From Trabulsiella guamensis ATCC 49490 (GTDB lineage: Bacteria; Pseudomonadota; Gammaproteobacteria; Enterobacterales; Enterobacteriaceae): a stretch of 36,860 nt of DNA. Positions 12,488 through 24,498 of the stretch are shown here, piece by piece. The notes under the pieces were generated by a model, which saw only the letters and a program-made list of their open reading frames with translations, had not been told where the DNA came from and did no database searches. The position numbers were made by a program, and so were the translations under genes. The stretch is from positions 1 through 36,860 of the forward strand of contig NZ_JMTB01000093.1 in the NCBI RefSeq assembly GCF_000734965.1. Reading direction: 5' to 3'. Within the stretch, counting starts at the first letter, position 1. Each line of letters opens with the position of its first letter.

Positions 12488-13513
12488 ATGGCTCAGATTA
12501 CCCCTGTTGAAATCGACCTTCCGCCTGACGACAGTGCCGCGTTTATCCCCATGCGGGGCGGAAGCAATCGCCACCTGCAAACCATGCTGCCTCGGCTCAT
12601 CCGCCGGAAGTTACAGTTCATTCCACACTGGCAACGGCTGGAGCTTCCTGATGGCGATTTCGTCGATCTGGCCTGGAGCGAAGATCCCACACAGGCGCGA
12701 CATAAACCCCGACTGGTGGTCTTCCACGGTCTGGAAGGCAGCCTGCACAGCCCTTATGCGCATGGTTTAATTAACGCCGCCAGACAGCGCGGCTGGTTAG
12801 GTGTGGTGATGCATTTTCGCGGCTGCAGTGGCGAACCGAACCGCAACGAACGTATTTACCATTCCGGTGAAACCGAAGACGGTACCTGGTTCCTGCACTG
12901 GTTGCGTCGTGAACTTGGCGACGTGCCGACCGCTGCGGTAGGCTATTCCCTCGGCGGCAATATGCTCGGTTGTCTGCTGGCAAAAGAGGGCGATGCGGTT
13001 CCGCTGGATGCCGCCGTCATCGTTTCCGCGCCGTTCATGCTCGAAGCCTGCAGCTACCATATGAACAAAGGTTTTTCCCGCGTATACCAGCGCTATCTGT
13101 TGAATTTGCTGAAAGCCAATGCCGCGCGGAAGCTGAAAGCCTATCCCGGCACGCTGCCCGTTGATTTACGTCAGTTGAAAGCGGTGCGCCGTATTCGCGA
13201 CTTCGACGATTTGATCACCGCGAAAATCCACGGTTTCGCCGACGCACTGGACTATTATCGCCAGTGCAGCGCAATGCCGGTGTTAAGCCATGTGACGAAA
13301 CCGACGCTGATTATCCATTCGAAGGATGACCCGTTTATGGATCACCACTCCATTCCACCGAAAGCGCATTTGCCGGTGAACGTTGAGTATCAACTGACCG
13401 AACACGGTGGCCATGTTGGGTTTGTGGGAGGCACATGGCGTAAGCCGGAAATGTGGCTGGAAAAGCGCATTCCGGACTGGCTGAGTCGCTGGCTGGGGGT
13501 ACCGTCATGCTGA
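12488..13513 (+). CDS. yheT: YheT family alpha/beta hydrolase
   Basis: The 341-residue cytoplasmic protein is an alpha/beta hydrolase. The nucleophile elbow is GYSLGG with Ser154. The acid is likely Asp280 or Asp281 in HSKDDPF, and the base His309 in HGGHVGF. The family signature FHGLEGS (79-85) and [10 protein letters not shown] (109-118) are present. It matches E. coli YheT over its length. Esterase activity is plausible but the natural substrate is unknown. Its last codons overlap the start of yheU by 7 nt. Confidence 0.95.
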   Translation: MAQITPVEIDLPPDDSAAFIPMRGGSNRHLQTMLPRLIRRKLQFIPHWQRLELPDGDFVDLAWSEDPTQARHKPRLVVFHGLEGSLHSPYAHGLINAARQRGWLGVVMHFRGCSGEPNRNERIYHSGETEDGTWFLHWLRRELGDVPTAAVGYSLGGNMLGCLLAKEGDAVPLDAAVIVSAPFMLEACSYHMNKGFSRVYQRYLLNLLKANAARKLKAYPGTLPVDLRQLKAVRRIRDFDDLITAKIHGFADALDYYRQCSAMPVLSHVTKPTLIIHSKDDPFMDHHSIPPKAHLPVNVEYQLTEHGGHVGFVGGTWRKPEMWLEKRIPDWLSRWLGVPSC

Positions 13514-13734
13514 TTCCCTGGCAGGAGCTGCCGCCTGAGACGCTGGATAATCTTATTGAAAGCTTTGTCTTACGCGAGGGCACCGACTATGGTGAACATG
13601 AACGTTCGCTAAAAGATAAAGTCGCTGACGTCAAACGACAGTTACAAAACGGTGAGGCCGTGCTTATCTGGTCTGAACTTCACGAGACGGTCAATATTAT
13701 GCCCCGCTCGCAGTTCCGCGACTCACCCGACTAA
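13507..13734 (+). CDS. yheU: YheU, UPF0270 family protein
   Basis: A 75-residue protein starting [20 protein letters not shown] and containing [15 protein letters not shown], which identify YheU. The upstream part of the open frame overlaps yheT and is not coding; the ATG at 13507 overlaps the yheT stop by 7 nt, as expected for coupled genes. Function is unknown. The C-terminus is three residues longer than in E. coli. Confidence 0.93.
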   Translation: MLIPWQELPPETLDNLIESFVLREGTDYGEHERSLKDKVADVKRQLQNGEAVLIWSELHETVNIMPRSQFRDSPD

Positions 13735-13759
13735 GAACCCATTCAGGGAGTTGTTCGCT

Positions 13760-14629
13760 ATGTCTGCCAAACATCCGGTGATTGCCGTCACAGGCTCCAG
13801 TGGTGCAGGAACCACGACCACCAGCCTCGCCTTTCGTAAAATCTTCGCCCAGCTTGAATTACATGCTGCCGAAGTGGAAGGCGACAGTTTTCACCGCTAT
13901 ACCCGCCCAGAAATGGACATGGCCATCCGTAAGGCGCGCGATTTGGGAAAGCACATCAGCTATTTTGGCCCGGAAGCGAATGATTTTGGTCTGCTGGAGC
14001 AGACTTTCCGCGAATACGGTCTTTCCGGGAAAGGTCAGTCGCGAAAATACCTGCACACCTATGACGAAGCCGTTCCCTGGAATCAAGTCCCCGGCACTTT
14101 TACCCCCTGGCAGCCACTGCCGGAACCGACTGACGTGCTGTTTTATGAAGGGCTTCACGGTGGCGTCGTCACTCACGATCACGATGTCGCCAGCCACGTG
14201 GATTTACTGGTCGGCGTGGTACCCATCGTCAACCTGGAATGGATCCAGAAACTTATCCGCGATACCAGCGAACGCGGACATTCACGCGAAGCGGTGATGG
14301 ATTCCGTCGTTCGCTCGATGGAAGACTACATTAACTTCATCACACCGCAGTTTTCGCGCACCCATATTAACTTCCAGCGCGTGCCGACGGTGGATACCTC
14401 CAACCCGTTTGCGGCTAAAGGCATTCCTTCACTGGATGAAAGCTTCGTTGTCATTCATTTCCGTAACCTGGAAGGCATCGATTACCCCTGGTTGCTGGCC
14501 ATGCTTCAGGGCTCGTTCATTTCGCATATGAATACACTGGTAGTGCCGGGCGGCAAAATGGGGCTGGCGATGGAACTGATCATGATGCCGCTGGTGCAGC
14601 GGATTATGGAAGGCAAGAAAATCGGTTAA
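13760..14629 (+). CDS. prkB: Phosphoribulokinase-like protein PrkB
   Basis: The 289-residue protein belongs to the phosphoribulokinase family. The nucleotide loop is GSSGAGTT (12-19), with Thr in place of the usual P-loop Lys, as in other members of this branch. Other family segments are EVEGDSFHRY, ISYFGPEANDFGLLE and DVLFYEGLHGG. The start MSAKHPVIAV is preceded by CAGGGAG and gives the E. coli length. There is no Rubisco context, so the true substrate is unclear. It is last in yheT-yheU-prkB. Confidence 0.93.
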   Translation: MSAKHPVIAVTGSSGAGTTTTSLAFRKIFAQLELHAAEVEGDSFHRYTRPEMDMAIRKARDLGKHISYFGPEANDFGLLEQTFREYGLSGKGQSRKYLHTYDEAVPWNQVPGTFTPWQPLPEPTDVLFYEGLHGGVVTHDHDVASHVDLLVGVVPIVNLEWIQKLIRDTSERGHSREAVMDSVVRSMEDYINFITPQFSRTHINFQRVPTVDTSNPFAAKGIPSLDESFVVIHFRNLEGIDYPWLLAMLQGSFISHMNTLVVPGGKMGLAMELIMMPLVQRIMEGKKIG

Positions 14630-14635
14630 AACGCA

Positions 14636-14661
14636 GGCGGGTAAGTACTCTGTTACCCGCC
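14636..14661 (+). terminator. Hairpin between prkB and yhfA (probable terminator)
   Basis: A 9-bp perfect stem, GGCGGGTAA (14636-14644) with TTACCCGCC (14653-14661), lies between two converging genes. Neither side has a U-run, so it may be a weak bidirectional or factor-assisted terminator. Confidence 0.6.
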
Positions 14662-14667
14662 GGGGCC

Positions 14668-15072
14668 TTAGCCTTCGATGACTTCATACGAATGCGTAAT
14701 CGTCACCGCTTTTTCGAGCATCAATGCCACAGAGCAGTATTTTTCCGCAGAAAGATCCACCGCGCGGGACACTGCCGCCTCTTTCAGACTTTTTCCCGTC
14801 ACAATGAAGTGAAGGTTAATACTTGTAAAATAACGGGGGGCTTCTTCACGACGTTCTGAGGTCAGTTTTACTTCACAATCGGTGACATCGTTACGCCCTT
14901 TTTGCAGGATCGAAACCACGTCGATAGCGCTACAGCCGCCTGCTGCCATCAGCACCATCTCCATCGGACTGGGAGCCTTATCCCCGGAGTTCCCATCCAT
15001 AAGAATTTGATGTCCTGAGGCCGACTCGCCGAGGAAGGTCAGCCCCTCAATCCACTTCACACGCGCTTGCAT
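14668..15072 (-). CDS. yhfA: OsmC-like protein YhfA
   Basis: The 134-residue protein is YhfA of the OsmC/Ohr fold. The two cysteines typical of the superfamily are at Cys47 (AAGGCSAID) and Cys113 (EKYCSVAL), so a thiol-based peroxidase-type activity is possible but not shown. It faces away from crp across a 306-nt divergent region, as in E. coli. Confidence 0.94.
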   Translation of the reverse strand: MQARVKWIEGLTFLGESASGHQILMDGNSGDKAPSPMEMVLMAAGGCSAIDVVSILQKGRNDVTDCEVKLTSERREEAPRYFTSINLHFIVTGKSLKEAAVSRAVDLSAEKYCSVALMLEKAVTITHSYEVIEG

Positions 15073-15378
15073 ATTTTTTAACTCCCAGGTTGCAATTTTC
15101 TTTACAGATTACGCGCACATAACATTTCTCGCAACGGAAGGCGACCTGCGTCATGCTGAAGCGAGACACCAGGAGACAGGCGGGAAAAGCTATGCTAAAA
15201 CAGACGAGATGCTACAGTGATACTAATGAAGTAGTGCATGTATGCAGAGGACATCACATTACTGGCTGGTTATTATTATTTTATCAGCCCCTTCCCAGGT
15301 ATCGGGAAGAATTCGATTGCAACCCAGTGGCTGAAGTTAATGCCGCTGGAGACAGCTTATAACAGAGGATAATCGCAC
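15073..15378. promoter_or_regulatory. yhfA-crp divergent regulatory region
   Basis: This 306-nt gap has no gene. The stretch from 15180 to 15265 (AAGCTATGCTAAAACAG and onward) closely follows the E. coli crp P1 region, with a -10-like TATGCT at 15191-15196 and a CRP site further down. The part after 15265 (TGGTTATTATTATTTTATC) is AT-rich and unlike the E. coli sequence I recall. The crp ribosome binding site is AGAGGAT near 15365. Confidence 0.6.
15243..15258 (+). promoter_or_regulatory. CRP binding site in the crp leader
   Basis: TGCAGAGGACATCACA matches the CRP pattern TGTGA-N6-TCACA, with a perfect right half. It corresponds to the E. coli autoregulatory site centred near +42 of crp P1, where CRP-cAMP represses its own gene and promotes a divergent RNA. 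Confidence 0.65.
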
Positions 15379-16011
15379 ATGGTGCTTGGCAAACCGCAAA
15401 CAGACCCGACACTCGAATGGTTCTTGTCTCATTGCCACATTCATAAGTACCCGTCAAAGAGCACGCTAATTCACCAGGGTGAAAAAGCAGAAACGTTGTA
15501 TTACATCGTGAAAGGCTCGGTGGCTGTACTCATCAAGGATGAAGAGGGTAAAGAGATGATTCTTTCTTACCTGAACCAGGGCGATTTCATCGGTGAATTA
15601 GGCCTCTTTGAAGAGGGGCAGGAACGTAGTGCGTGGGTGCGCGCCAAAACGGCTTGTGAAGTGGCTGAAATTTCCTATAAAAAATTCCGTCAGCTCATCC
15701 AGGTTAACCCTGACATCCTGATGCGCCTCTCGTCTCAGATGGCTCGTCGTCTGCAGGTCACCTCCGAGAAAGTGGGCAACCTCGCCTTCCTGGACGTTAC
15801 CGGCCGTATCGCACAAACGCTGCTGAACCTGGCCAAACAACCAGACGCCATGACCCACCCGGACGGCATGCAGATCAAGATCACTCGTCAGGAAATCGGT
15901 CAGATTGTCGGTTGCTCCCGCGAAACTGTGGGTCGTATACTGAAAATGCTGGAAGATCAGAACCTGATCTCCGCACACGGTAAAACCATCGTCGTATACG
16001 GTACCCGCTAA
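15379..16011 (+). CDS. crp: cAMP receptor protein
   Basis: The 210-residue protein is CRP (CAP), the cAMP-dependent global regulator. The cAMP-binding jelly roll covers residues 1-130 (with [20 protein letters not shown]), and the C-terminal winged helix contains the recognition helix [12 protein letters not shown]. Sequence is almost identical to E. coli; one visible difference is Ser at position 118 (RLSSQMA) where E. coli has Ala. The ATG is followed by [13 protein letters not shown] as in all enterobacteria. Confidence 0.99.
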   Translation: MVLGKPQTDPTLEWFLSHCHIHKYPSKSTLIHQGEKAETLYYIVKGSVAVLIKDEEGKEMILSYLNQGDFIGELGLFEEGQERSAWVRAKTACEVAEISYKKFRQLIQVNPDILMRLSSQMARRLQVTSEKVGNLAFLDVTGRIAQTLLNLAKQPDAMTHPDGMQIKITRQEIGQIVGCSRETVGRILKMLEDQNLISAHGKTIVVYGTR

Positions 16012-16020
16012 CACAGCCCG

Positions 16021-16060
16021 ACGGCGCGTTGCCGAACACAACGCGCCGTTTTGTTTTCTT
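16021..16060 (+). terminator. crp intrinsic terminator
   Basis: A 10-bp perfect stem, ACGGCGCGTT (16021-16030) with AACGCGCCGT (16040-16049) and a 9-nt loop, is followed by a T-rich tail (TTTGTTTTCTT). The yhfK start codon begins at 16062, right after the tail. Confidence 0.93.
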
Positions 16061-16061
16061 C

Positions 16062-19395
<3,334 letters not shown>

Positions 19396-19397
19396 TT

Positions 19398-19415
19398 ACT
19401 CATAAAATATGCATA
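19398..19415 (-). promoter_or_regulatory. Possible ArgR (ARG) box upstream of argD
   Basis: The minus strand reads TATGCATATTTTATGAGT, with partial agreement to the 18-bp ARG box (TGAAT, AT-rich centre, ATTCA). The left half is good and the right half weak. argD belongs to the ArgR regulon in E. coli. I see only one such element, whereas strong operators have two. Confidence 0.3.
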
Positions 19416-19441
19416 AAAAATCAGTCAAAGGCAACTACAAT

Positions 19442-20005
19442 TCAGTGATGGATAAACCGGGCCAGCAGGTCATGCCCTTGTTCACTGAGAATGCTTTCCG
19501 GGTGAAACTGCACCCCTTCCAGATCCCATTCGCGGTGGCGGATCCCCATGATTTCACCGGTGTCGCTGCGTGCTGTCACCTCAAAACAATCAGGTAAGGT
19601 CGGTGGGTCGATCACCAGAGAATGGTAACGCGTGACGGTAAGCGGGTTATTCAGCCCGCGAAAAACGCCCTGATTATTGTGCGTAATAACCGAGGTTTTA
19701 CCATGCATGACTCTGGCGGCCCGTACAATGGTCGCGCCGAACACCTGACCGATAGCCTGATGCCCAAGGCATACGCCTAAGATTGGCAGTTTACCGGCGT
19801 AGTGGCGAATGACATCCAGCGAAATCCCGGATTCGTCAGGCGTGCAGGGGCCAGGGGAGATAACGATTTTTTCCGGAGCCAGCACCGCGATGTCCGCAAG
19901 CGTAATCTCGTCGTTACGCTTAACAACCACCTCCGCGCCCAGCTCGCAAAAATACTGGTAGAGATTCCAGGTAAACGAATCGTAATTATCAATCAGCAGG
20001 ATCAT
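19442..20005 (-). CDS. pabA: Aminodeoxychorismate synthase glutamine amidotransferase subunit
   Basis: The 187-residue class I glutamine amidotransferase supplies ammonia to PabB for 4-amino-4-deoxychorismate, on the way to p-aminobenzoate and folate. The catalytic triad is complete: Cys79 (GVCLGHQ), His168 and Glu170 (FHPES). Length equals the E. coli protein. It lies 30 nt downstream of fic in the order yhfG-fic-pabA-argD. Confidence 0.98.
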   Translation of the reverse strand: MILLIDNYDSFTWNLYQYFCELGAEVVVKRNDEITLADIAVLAPEKIVISPGPCTPDESGISLDVIRHYAGKLPILGVCLGHQAIGQVFGATIVRAARVMHGKTSVITHNNQGVFRGLNNPLTVTRYHSLVIDPPTLPDCFEVTARSDTGEIMGIRHREWDLEGVQFHPESILSEQGHDLLARFIHH

Positions 20006-20035
20006 GGCGGCTCCGGAACAAAAAACCGCCCTATT

Positions 20036-20638
20036 CTACTCACTTTCCCGCGCTTCGTTGACCACTTTACGGAAGATTGCATTGAGCTCGCTCAGATCCC
20101 CCATAGCGCCGCTCTGATTAGCCCGCGCCCAGGCCGCAGGATCAATATCCCGCCAGTCAAGCAGATAGCCTGCGTGGATCGCCAGTTGCTCAAAGAAAAT
20201 CCGTTGCGCCAACCCGTTGCCCAGCCGGAACGGATGCAGCACATTGATTTCGCAATAGTAGTGGCTGAGTCGCTCGACAAACTCGTCTTCGCTCAGACCA
20301 ACGAGATACGCCTCTTCTTCCAGATCCTGCATCAGGGCGTTGCCCTCTTTCTCGATATAGGCGAAATGGCAGAAGCGGGTATCGCCCTGGTAAATATCGA
20401 CTTCACGATATTCACCTGCCCAGTCGAAGATGTCCTGATAAAGATGGTAATGGATAGCGCACAAATGCGGTAACCCTCGTGCTGGTGGGCCGAGTTGCAA
20501 CGTCGCCGCGCGCAGGGCGGTCATTTCATACGCCGCCTGCTCCAGCCGGTCTGCCTGGTGGATGTTCAGACGGTTTCGCATCACGTTCAGACCGGGGTAA
20601 AGATAAGGATCGCGATCATTGCCGTATTTATCGCTCAT
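20036..20638 (-). CDS. fic: Fic domain protein (toxin-like AMP transferase family)
   Basis: The 200-residue protein is the enterobacterial Fic, the partner of YhfG. The Fic motif at 135-146 is [12 protein letters not shown]. His135 (catalytic in the family), Gly140, Asn141, Gly142 and Arg146 are kept, but Leu139 replaces the metal-binding Asp or Glu and Leu143 replaces the first Arg. E. coli Fic is also atypical (HPFRVGSGLAQR). Adenylylating activity cannot be assumed. Its start overlaps the yhfG stop by 11 nt, typical of coupled antitoxin-toxin pairs. Confidence 0.95.
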   Translation of the reverse strand: MSDKYGNDRDPYLYPGLNVMRNRLNIHQADRLEQAAYEMTALRAATLQLGPPARGLPHLCAIHYHLYQDIFDWAGEYREVDIYQGDTRFCHFAYIEKEGNALMQDLEEEAYLVGLSEDEFVERLSHYYCEINVLHPFRLGNGLAQRIFFEQLAIHAGYLLDWRDIDPAAWARANQSGAMGDLSELNAIFRKVVNEARESE

Positions 20639-20795
20639 AATGCCTCCTCAGCGCGTCAAGACGTTCCGCTATCTCGTCAGCGTTCAGCGTAATGAGTGGA
20701 ATATCAACCCGTTCCAGGCGGCGGCTGGCCTGAAAATTGACATTACGGCTTCGTTCCCAGCATCGGGATTTTTGCTTTTCGGTGAGTGGTTTCAT
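20628..20795 (-). CDS. yhfG: YhfG, antitoxin partner of Fic
   Basis: This 55-residue gene starts at the ATG read from 20795 ([13 protein letters not shown]) and ends RRHYER-stop at 20628, overlapping fic by 11 nt. It contains [11 protein letters not shown], like the E. coli protein. Class I Fic antitoxins block the toxin with a helix motif (S/T)xxxE(G/N). Here Ser24 and Glu28 fit, but residue 29 is Arg rather than Gly or Asn. Overlap and order support co-expression with fic. Confidence 0.9.
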   Translation of the reverse strand: MKPLTEKQKSRCWERSRNVNFQASRRLERVDIPLITLNADEIAERLDALRRHYER

Positions 20796-20870
20796 GTGAC
20801 CTCACTGATCGTCCCCTGTTTGCCACAAGTATAAGCAGCAATTATCAGTTACGCAGGGAGGTCATCATTG

Positions 20871-20890
20871 CGCGGGTACAGATACCCGCG
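20871..20890 (-). terminator. Hairpin downstream of ppiA
   Basis: CGCGGGTA (20871-20878) and TACCCGCG (20883-20890) form an 8-bp stem with a 4-nt loop, 10 nt after the ppiA stop codon. There is no U-run, so it may act as a weak or factor-dependent terminator. Confidence 0.55.
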
Positions 20891-20900
20891 CGAGGAGGCG

Positions 20901-21482
<582 letters not shown>

Positions 21483-21549
21483 TTAACGGGTGCAGTAACA
21501 GTAGCGAGTGGCTTGATTCTAAAGAGCCTTCTCAACCCAGGCCAGTGAT

Positions 21550-21563
21550 TTACCTAATTTTAC
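21550..21563 (-). promoter_or_regulatory. CpxR box upstream of ppiA
   Basis: The minus strand reads GTAAA-ATTAG-GTAA, a perfect match to the CpxR consensus GTAAA-N5-GTAA. It ends 76 nt before the ppiA start. ppiA is a known Cpx envelope-stress target in E. coli, which fits. Confidence 0.65.
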
Positions 21564-21614
21564 CTGACAGACACAATTGTAACGGCCAGAGCCCTGCTTT
21601 TCCCGACATAAAAA

Positions 21615-21630
21615 CGTGATAAATATCACG
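21615..21630. promoter_or_regulatory. CRP-like palindrome between ppiA and tsgA
   Basis: CGTGATAAATATCACG has a 6-bp inverted repeat around AAAT and fits CRP spacing as GTGA-N6-TCAC, with only the outermost T and A replaced. ppiA transcription in E. coli responds to CRP-cAMP. The site could serve ppiA, tsgA or both. Confidence 0.5.
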
Positions 21631-21752
21631 AAAATACCTGCAATTCAGTTAAGATTTCAGAATAAACATTTAATTACATCACCTGAACGAATAAAATCTG
21701 TTCGCTCAGCGCCATGTCAATGCGCTTTACACATCTATTCACAGGCCAGTCA

Positions 21753-22937
21753 ATGACTAACAGCAACCGAATCAAGCTTACATGGATCAGCTTTTTCTCC
21801 TACGCCCTTACTGGCGCGTTGGTGATCGTCACCGGGATGGTGATGGGGAACATCGCGGAGTATTTCCATCTGCCTGTATCCAGTATGAGTAACACTTTCA
21901 CATTCCTCAACGCAGGCATTCTGATCTCGATCTTCCTGAACGCCTGGCTGATGGAAATCGTGCCGTTAAAAACGCAGTTGCGATTTGGCTTTATCCTGAT
22001 GGTGTTGGCGGTTGCGGGCCTGATGCTCAGCCACAGTCTGGCGTTGTTCTCTGCCGCCATGTTTGTGCTGGGTCTGGTCAGCGGAATCACCATGTCGATT
22101 GGTACCTTCCTGATCACACATATGTATGAAGGCCGTCAGCGTGGTGCGCGTCTGCTGTTTACCGACTCCTTCTTCAGCATGGCCGGAATGATCTTCCCGA
22201 TGGTTGCCGCAGTTTTACTCGCGCGCAGCATTGAATGGTACTGGGTTTACGCCTGCATCGGCCTGGTTTATGTCGCGATCTTCCTGCTGACCTTTGGCTG
22301 TGAATTCCCGGTTCTGGGTAAAAAAGCGCAGGTCAATGATGAGCCAGTGGTGAAAGAGAAATGGGGCATTGGTGTGCTGTTTTTGTCAGTTGCCGCGCTG
22401 TGCTATATCCTCGGCCAGTTGGGCTTTATTTCCTGGGTACCGGAATATGCGAAGGGCCTTGGCATGAGCCTGAACGACGCAGGTAAACTGGTAAGTGATT
22501 TCTGGATGTCGTACATGTTCGGCATGTGGGCGTTCAGCTTCATCCTGCGCTTCTTCGATCTGCAGCGCATTCTGACCGTTCTGGCCGGGATGGCGACCGT
22601 ACTGATGTACCTGTTCATCACCGGTTCACCGGAGCACATGCCGTGGTTCATTCTGACGCTCGGCTTCTTCTCCAGCGCCATTTACACCTCAATCATCACC
22701 CTCGGCTCTCAGCAAACTAAAGTGGCTTCTCCGAAGCTGGTAAATTTCGTGCTGACCTGCGGCACCATTGGCACCATGTTAACCTTCGTTGTCACAGGCC
22801 CGATCGTCGCGCATAGCGGCCCGCAGGCGGCGCTGATGACCGCGAACGGCCTGTACGCCGTAGTGTTCGTAATGTGCTTCGTTCTGGGCTTTGTTACCCG
22901 CCACCGCCAGCACAGCGTGGTAGCGGCGTCTCACTAA
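21753..22937 (+). CDS. tsgA: Major facilitator superfamily protein TsgA
   Basis: The 394-residue inner membrane protein is TsgA, an MFS member with repeated hydrophobic segments across its whole length. The start [20 protein letters not shown] is chosen over an in-frame codon 13 upstream by agreement with E. coli. The transported substrate is unknown. In E. coli it is followed by nirB in the same direction; here codA is inserted head-on between them, with only 4 nt between the two stop codons. Confidence 0.95.
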   Translation: MTNSNRIKLTWISFFSYALTGALVIVTGMVMGNIAEYFHLPVSSMSNTFTFLNAGILISIFLNAWLMEIVPLKTQLRFGFILMVLAVAGLMLSHSLALFSAAMFVLGLVSGITMSIGTFLITHMYEGRQRGARLLFTDSFFSMAGMIFPMVAAVLLARSIEWYWVYACIGLVYVAIFLLTFGCEFPVLGKKAQVNDEPVVKEKWGIGVLFLSVAALCYILGQLGFISWVPEYAKGLGMSLNDAGKLVSDFWMSYMFGMWAFSFILRFFDLQRILTVLAGMATVLMYLFITGSPEHMPWFILTLGFFSSAIYTSIITLGSQQTKVASPKLVNFVLTCGTIGTMLTFVVTGPIVAHSGPQAALMTANGLYAVVFVMCFVLGFVTRHRQHSVVAASH

Positions 22938-22941
22938 GCCA

Positions 22942-24258
22942 TCACGCCCCTTTGTCGCTGGCAAAGGGGCTGTTGCGGGTAAAAAAGACCTCTTCTCCGC
23001 CGCTGTCCATTTGCACCCATGTTTGCGCCAGTTGCGTCGTGGCAATCACTCTCCCCTGACGAATAGACCAACGTACCGGCGACTGCGTCCGCACCGCTTC
23101 AAAGCCATTTTCCACCGGCAGTATCACCAGGTTCGCCGGGTTTCCGGTAGCAATGCCGTAGTCGTTCAGCCCGAAAGTGCGCGCACTGTTATGCGTGATA
23201 AGCTTCAGACCGTCATTAATTTGCCCATAGCCCATCATCTGACAGACATGCAGCCCCATGTGCAATACCTGCAACATATTGCCAGTGCCCAACGGATACC
23301 ACGGGTCAAACACGTCATCATGACCAAAACAGACGTTGATCTCCGCCGCCAGTAGCTCTTTCACGCGCGTAATGCCACGGCGTTTCGGGTAGTCATCAAA
23401 GCGCCCCTGCAGATGGATATTCACCAGTGGGTTGGCGACAAAATTAATCCCAGACAACTTCAGTAAGCGGAAGAGACGTGACGTGTAAGCACCGTTGTAA
23501 GAGTGCATGGCAGTAGTGTGACTGGCGGTGACGCGTGCGCCCATACCCTCTTTATGCGCCAGCGCGGCCACGGTTTCCACGAAGCGCGACTGCTCGTCGT
23601 CGATTTCGTCGCAGTGAACATCCAGCGGCCGATTGTATTTCTTCGCCAGCGCAAAGGCGATGTGCAGCGACTCAACGCCATACTCGCGGGTAAATTCGAA
23701 ATGCGGGATCGCCCCGACCACATCAGCGCCGAGCTTCAGCGCCTCTTCAAGCAATGCTTCACCGTTGGGATAAGAGAGGATCCCCTCCTGGGGAAACGCC
23801 ACAATCTGTAGATCCACCCATGGCGCCACCTCCTGCTTCACTTCCAGCATCGCCTTCAGCGCGGTAAGCGTCGGGTCAGAGACATCGACATGAGTGCGCA
23901 CAAACTGGATGCCGTTAGCGATTTGCCACTTCAGCGTTTTCCAGGCGCGGGCTTTTACGTCCTCGTGACTGAGCAGCGCCTTGCGTTCAGCCCAGCGTTC
24001 AATCCCTTCAAACAGGGTGCCTGACTGGTTCCAGTGCGGCTCTCCCGCCGTCTGGGTGGTATCAAGATGGATATGCGGTTCGATGAATGGCGGGATCGCC
24101 AGCCCGCCGCGGGCATTCAGCACTTCATAGTTTTCGTTTCTGGCTCCGTCCATTGGCGTAATGGCACCGAAACGGCCTTTATCGATCGCTATCTGCCATA
24201 ACCCTTCGCGATCCGCTAAATGGACGTTTTGTATCAGCCAGAGTGGTGCGGTTGTCAT
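22942..24258 (-). CDS. codA: Cytosine deaminase
   Basis: The 438-residue amidohydrolase converts cytosine to uracil and ammonia. The metal and catalytic residues align with E. coli CodA plus one: His62 and His64 (EPHIHLD), His215 and Glu218 (VHCDEID), His247 (TASHTTA) and Asp314 (FGHDDVFD). Long stretches from residue 60 to 360 are near identical to E. coli; the N- and C-terminal ends diverge. AGGAGAGAAGGC precedes the ATG. There is no codB permease gene beside it, unlike the E. coli codBA operon, so it stands alone between tsgA and nirB. Confidence 0.96.
   Translation of the reverse strand: MTTAPLWLIQNVHLADREGLWQIAIDKGRFGAITPMDGARNENYEVLNARGGLAIPPFIEPHIHLDTTQTAGEPHWNQSGTLFEGIERWAERKALLSHEDVKARAWKTLKWQIANGIQFVRTHVDVSDPTLTALKAMLEVKQEVAPWVDLQIVAFPQEGILSYPNGEALLEEALKLGADVVGAIPHFEFTREYGVESLHIAFALAKKYNRPLDVHCDEIDDEQSRFVETVAALAHKEGMGARVTASHTTAMHSYNGAYTSRLFRLLKLSGINFVANPLVNIHLQGRFDDYPKRRGITRVKELLAAEINVCFGHDDVFDPWYPLGTGNMLQVLHMGLHVCQMMGYGQINDGLKLITHNSARTFGLNDYGIATGNPANLVILPVENGFEAVRTQSPVRWSIRQGRVIATTQLAQTWVQMDSGGEEVFFTRNSPFASDKGA
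22946..22970. other. Hairpin within the codA 3' end
   Basis: GCCCCTTTG (22946-22954) and CAAAGGGGC (22962-22970) form a perfect 9-bp stem with a 7-nt loop. It lies inside the last codons of codA and just after the tsgA stop. No U-run follows on either strand. It may end tsgA transcription or limit convergent read-through. Confidence 0.5.
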
Positions 24259-24322
24259 GCCTTCTCTCCTGTGGATCCGGGGTGATGGTACCCGATATGG
24301 CCTGCGCGTTTTTTCACCTTAG

Positions 24323-24343
24323 TTTGTACACAAAAAGTACAAA
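24323..24343. promoter_or_regulatory. Candidate operator palindrome upstream of codA
   Basis: TTTGTAC-N7-GTACAAA is a perfect 7-bp inverted repeat, 65 nt upstream of the codA start and 54 nt from the NarL site of nirB. The length and spacing suit a dimeric repressor. The regulator is unknown. I saw no PurR-type sequence nearby. Confidence 0.5.
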
Positions 24344-24397
24344 ACAAAAAAGCCCGCCTTTTCCGCCACTTATAAAAATCCTGACAAATCATACAGA

Positions 24398-24475
24398 TAC
24401 CCATTAAGTGGTAGGTGAAGGCGTATTTGATTTACATCAATAAGTAGGGTTGCTGAATCGTTAAGGTAGGCGGTA
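24398..24475 (+). promoter_or_regulatory. nirB promoter with NarL/NarP and FNR sites
   Basis: A perfect FNR site, TTGAT-TTAC-ATCAA, is at 24427-24440. A 7-2-7 NarL/NarP site, TACCCAT-TA-AGTGGTA, is at 24398-24413. Their centres are 28 bp apart, as in E. coli, where they sit at -41.5 and -69.5. A -10 of TAAGGT at 24462-24467 puts the start near 24475. This predicts anaerobic induction by FNR, boosted by nitrate or nitrite. Confidence 0.92.
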
Positions 24476-24498
24476 ATAGAAAAGAAATCGAGGCTAAA

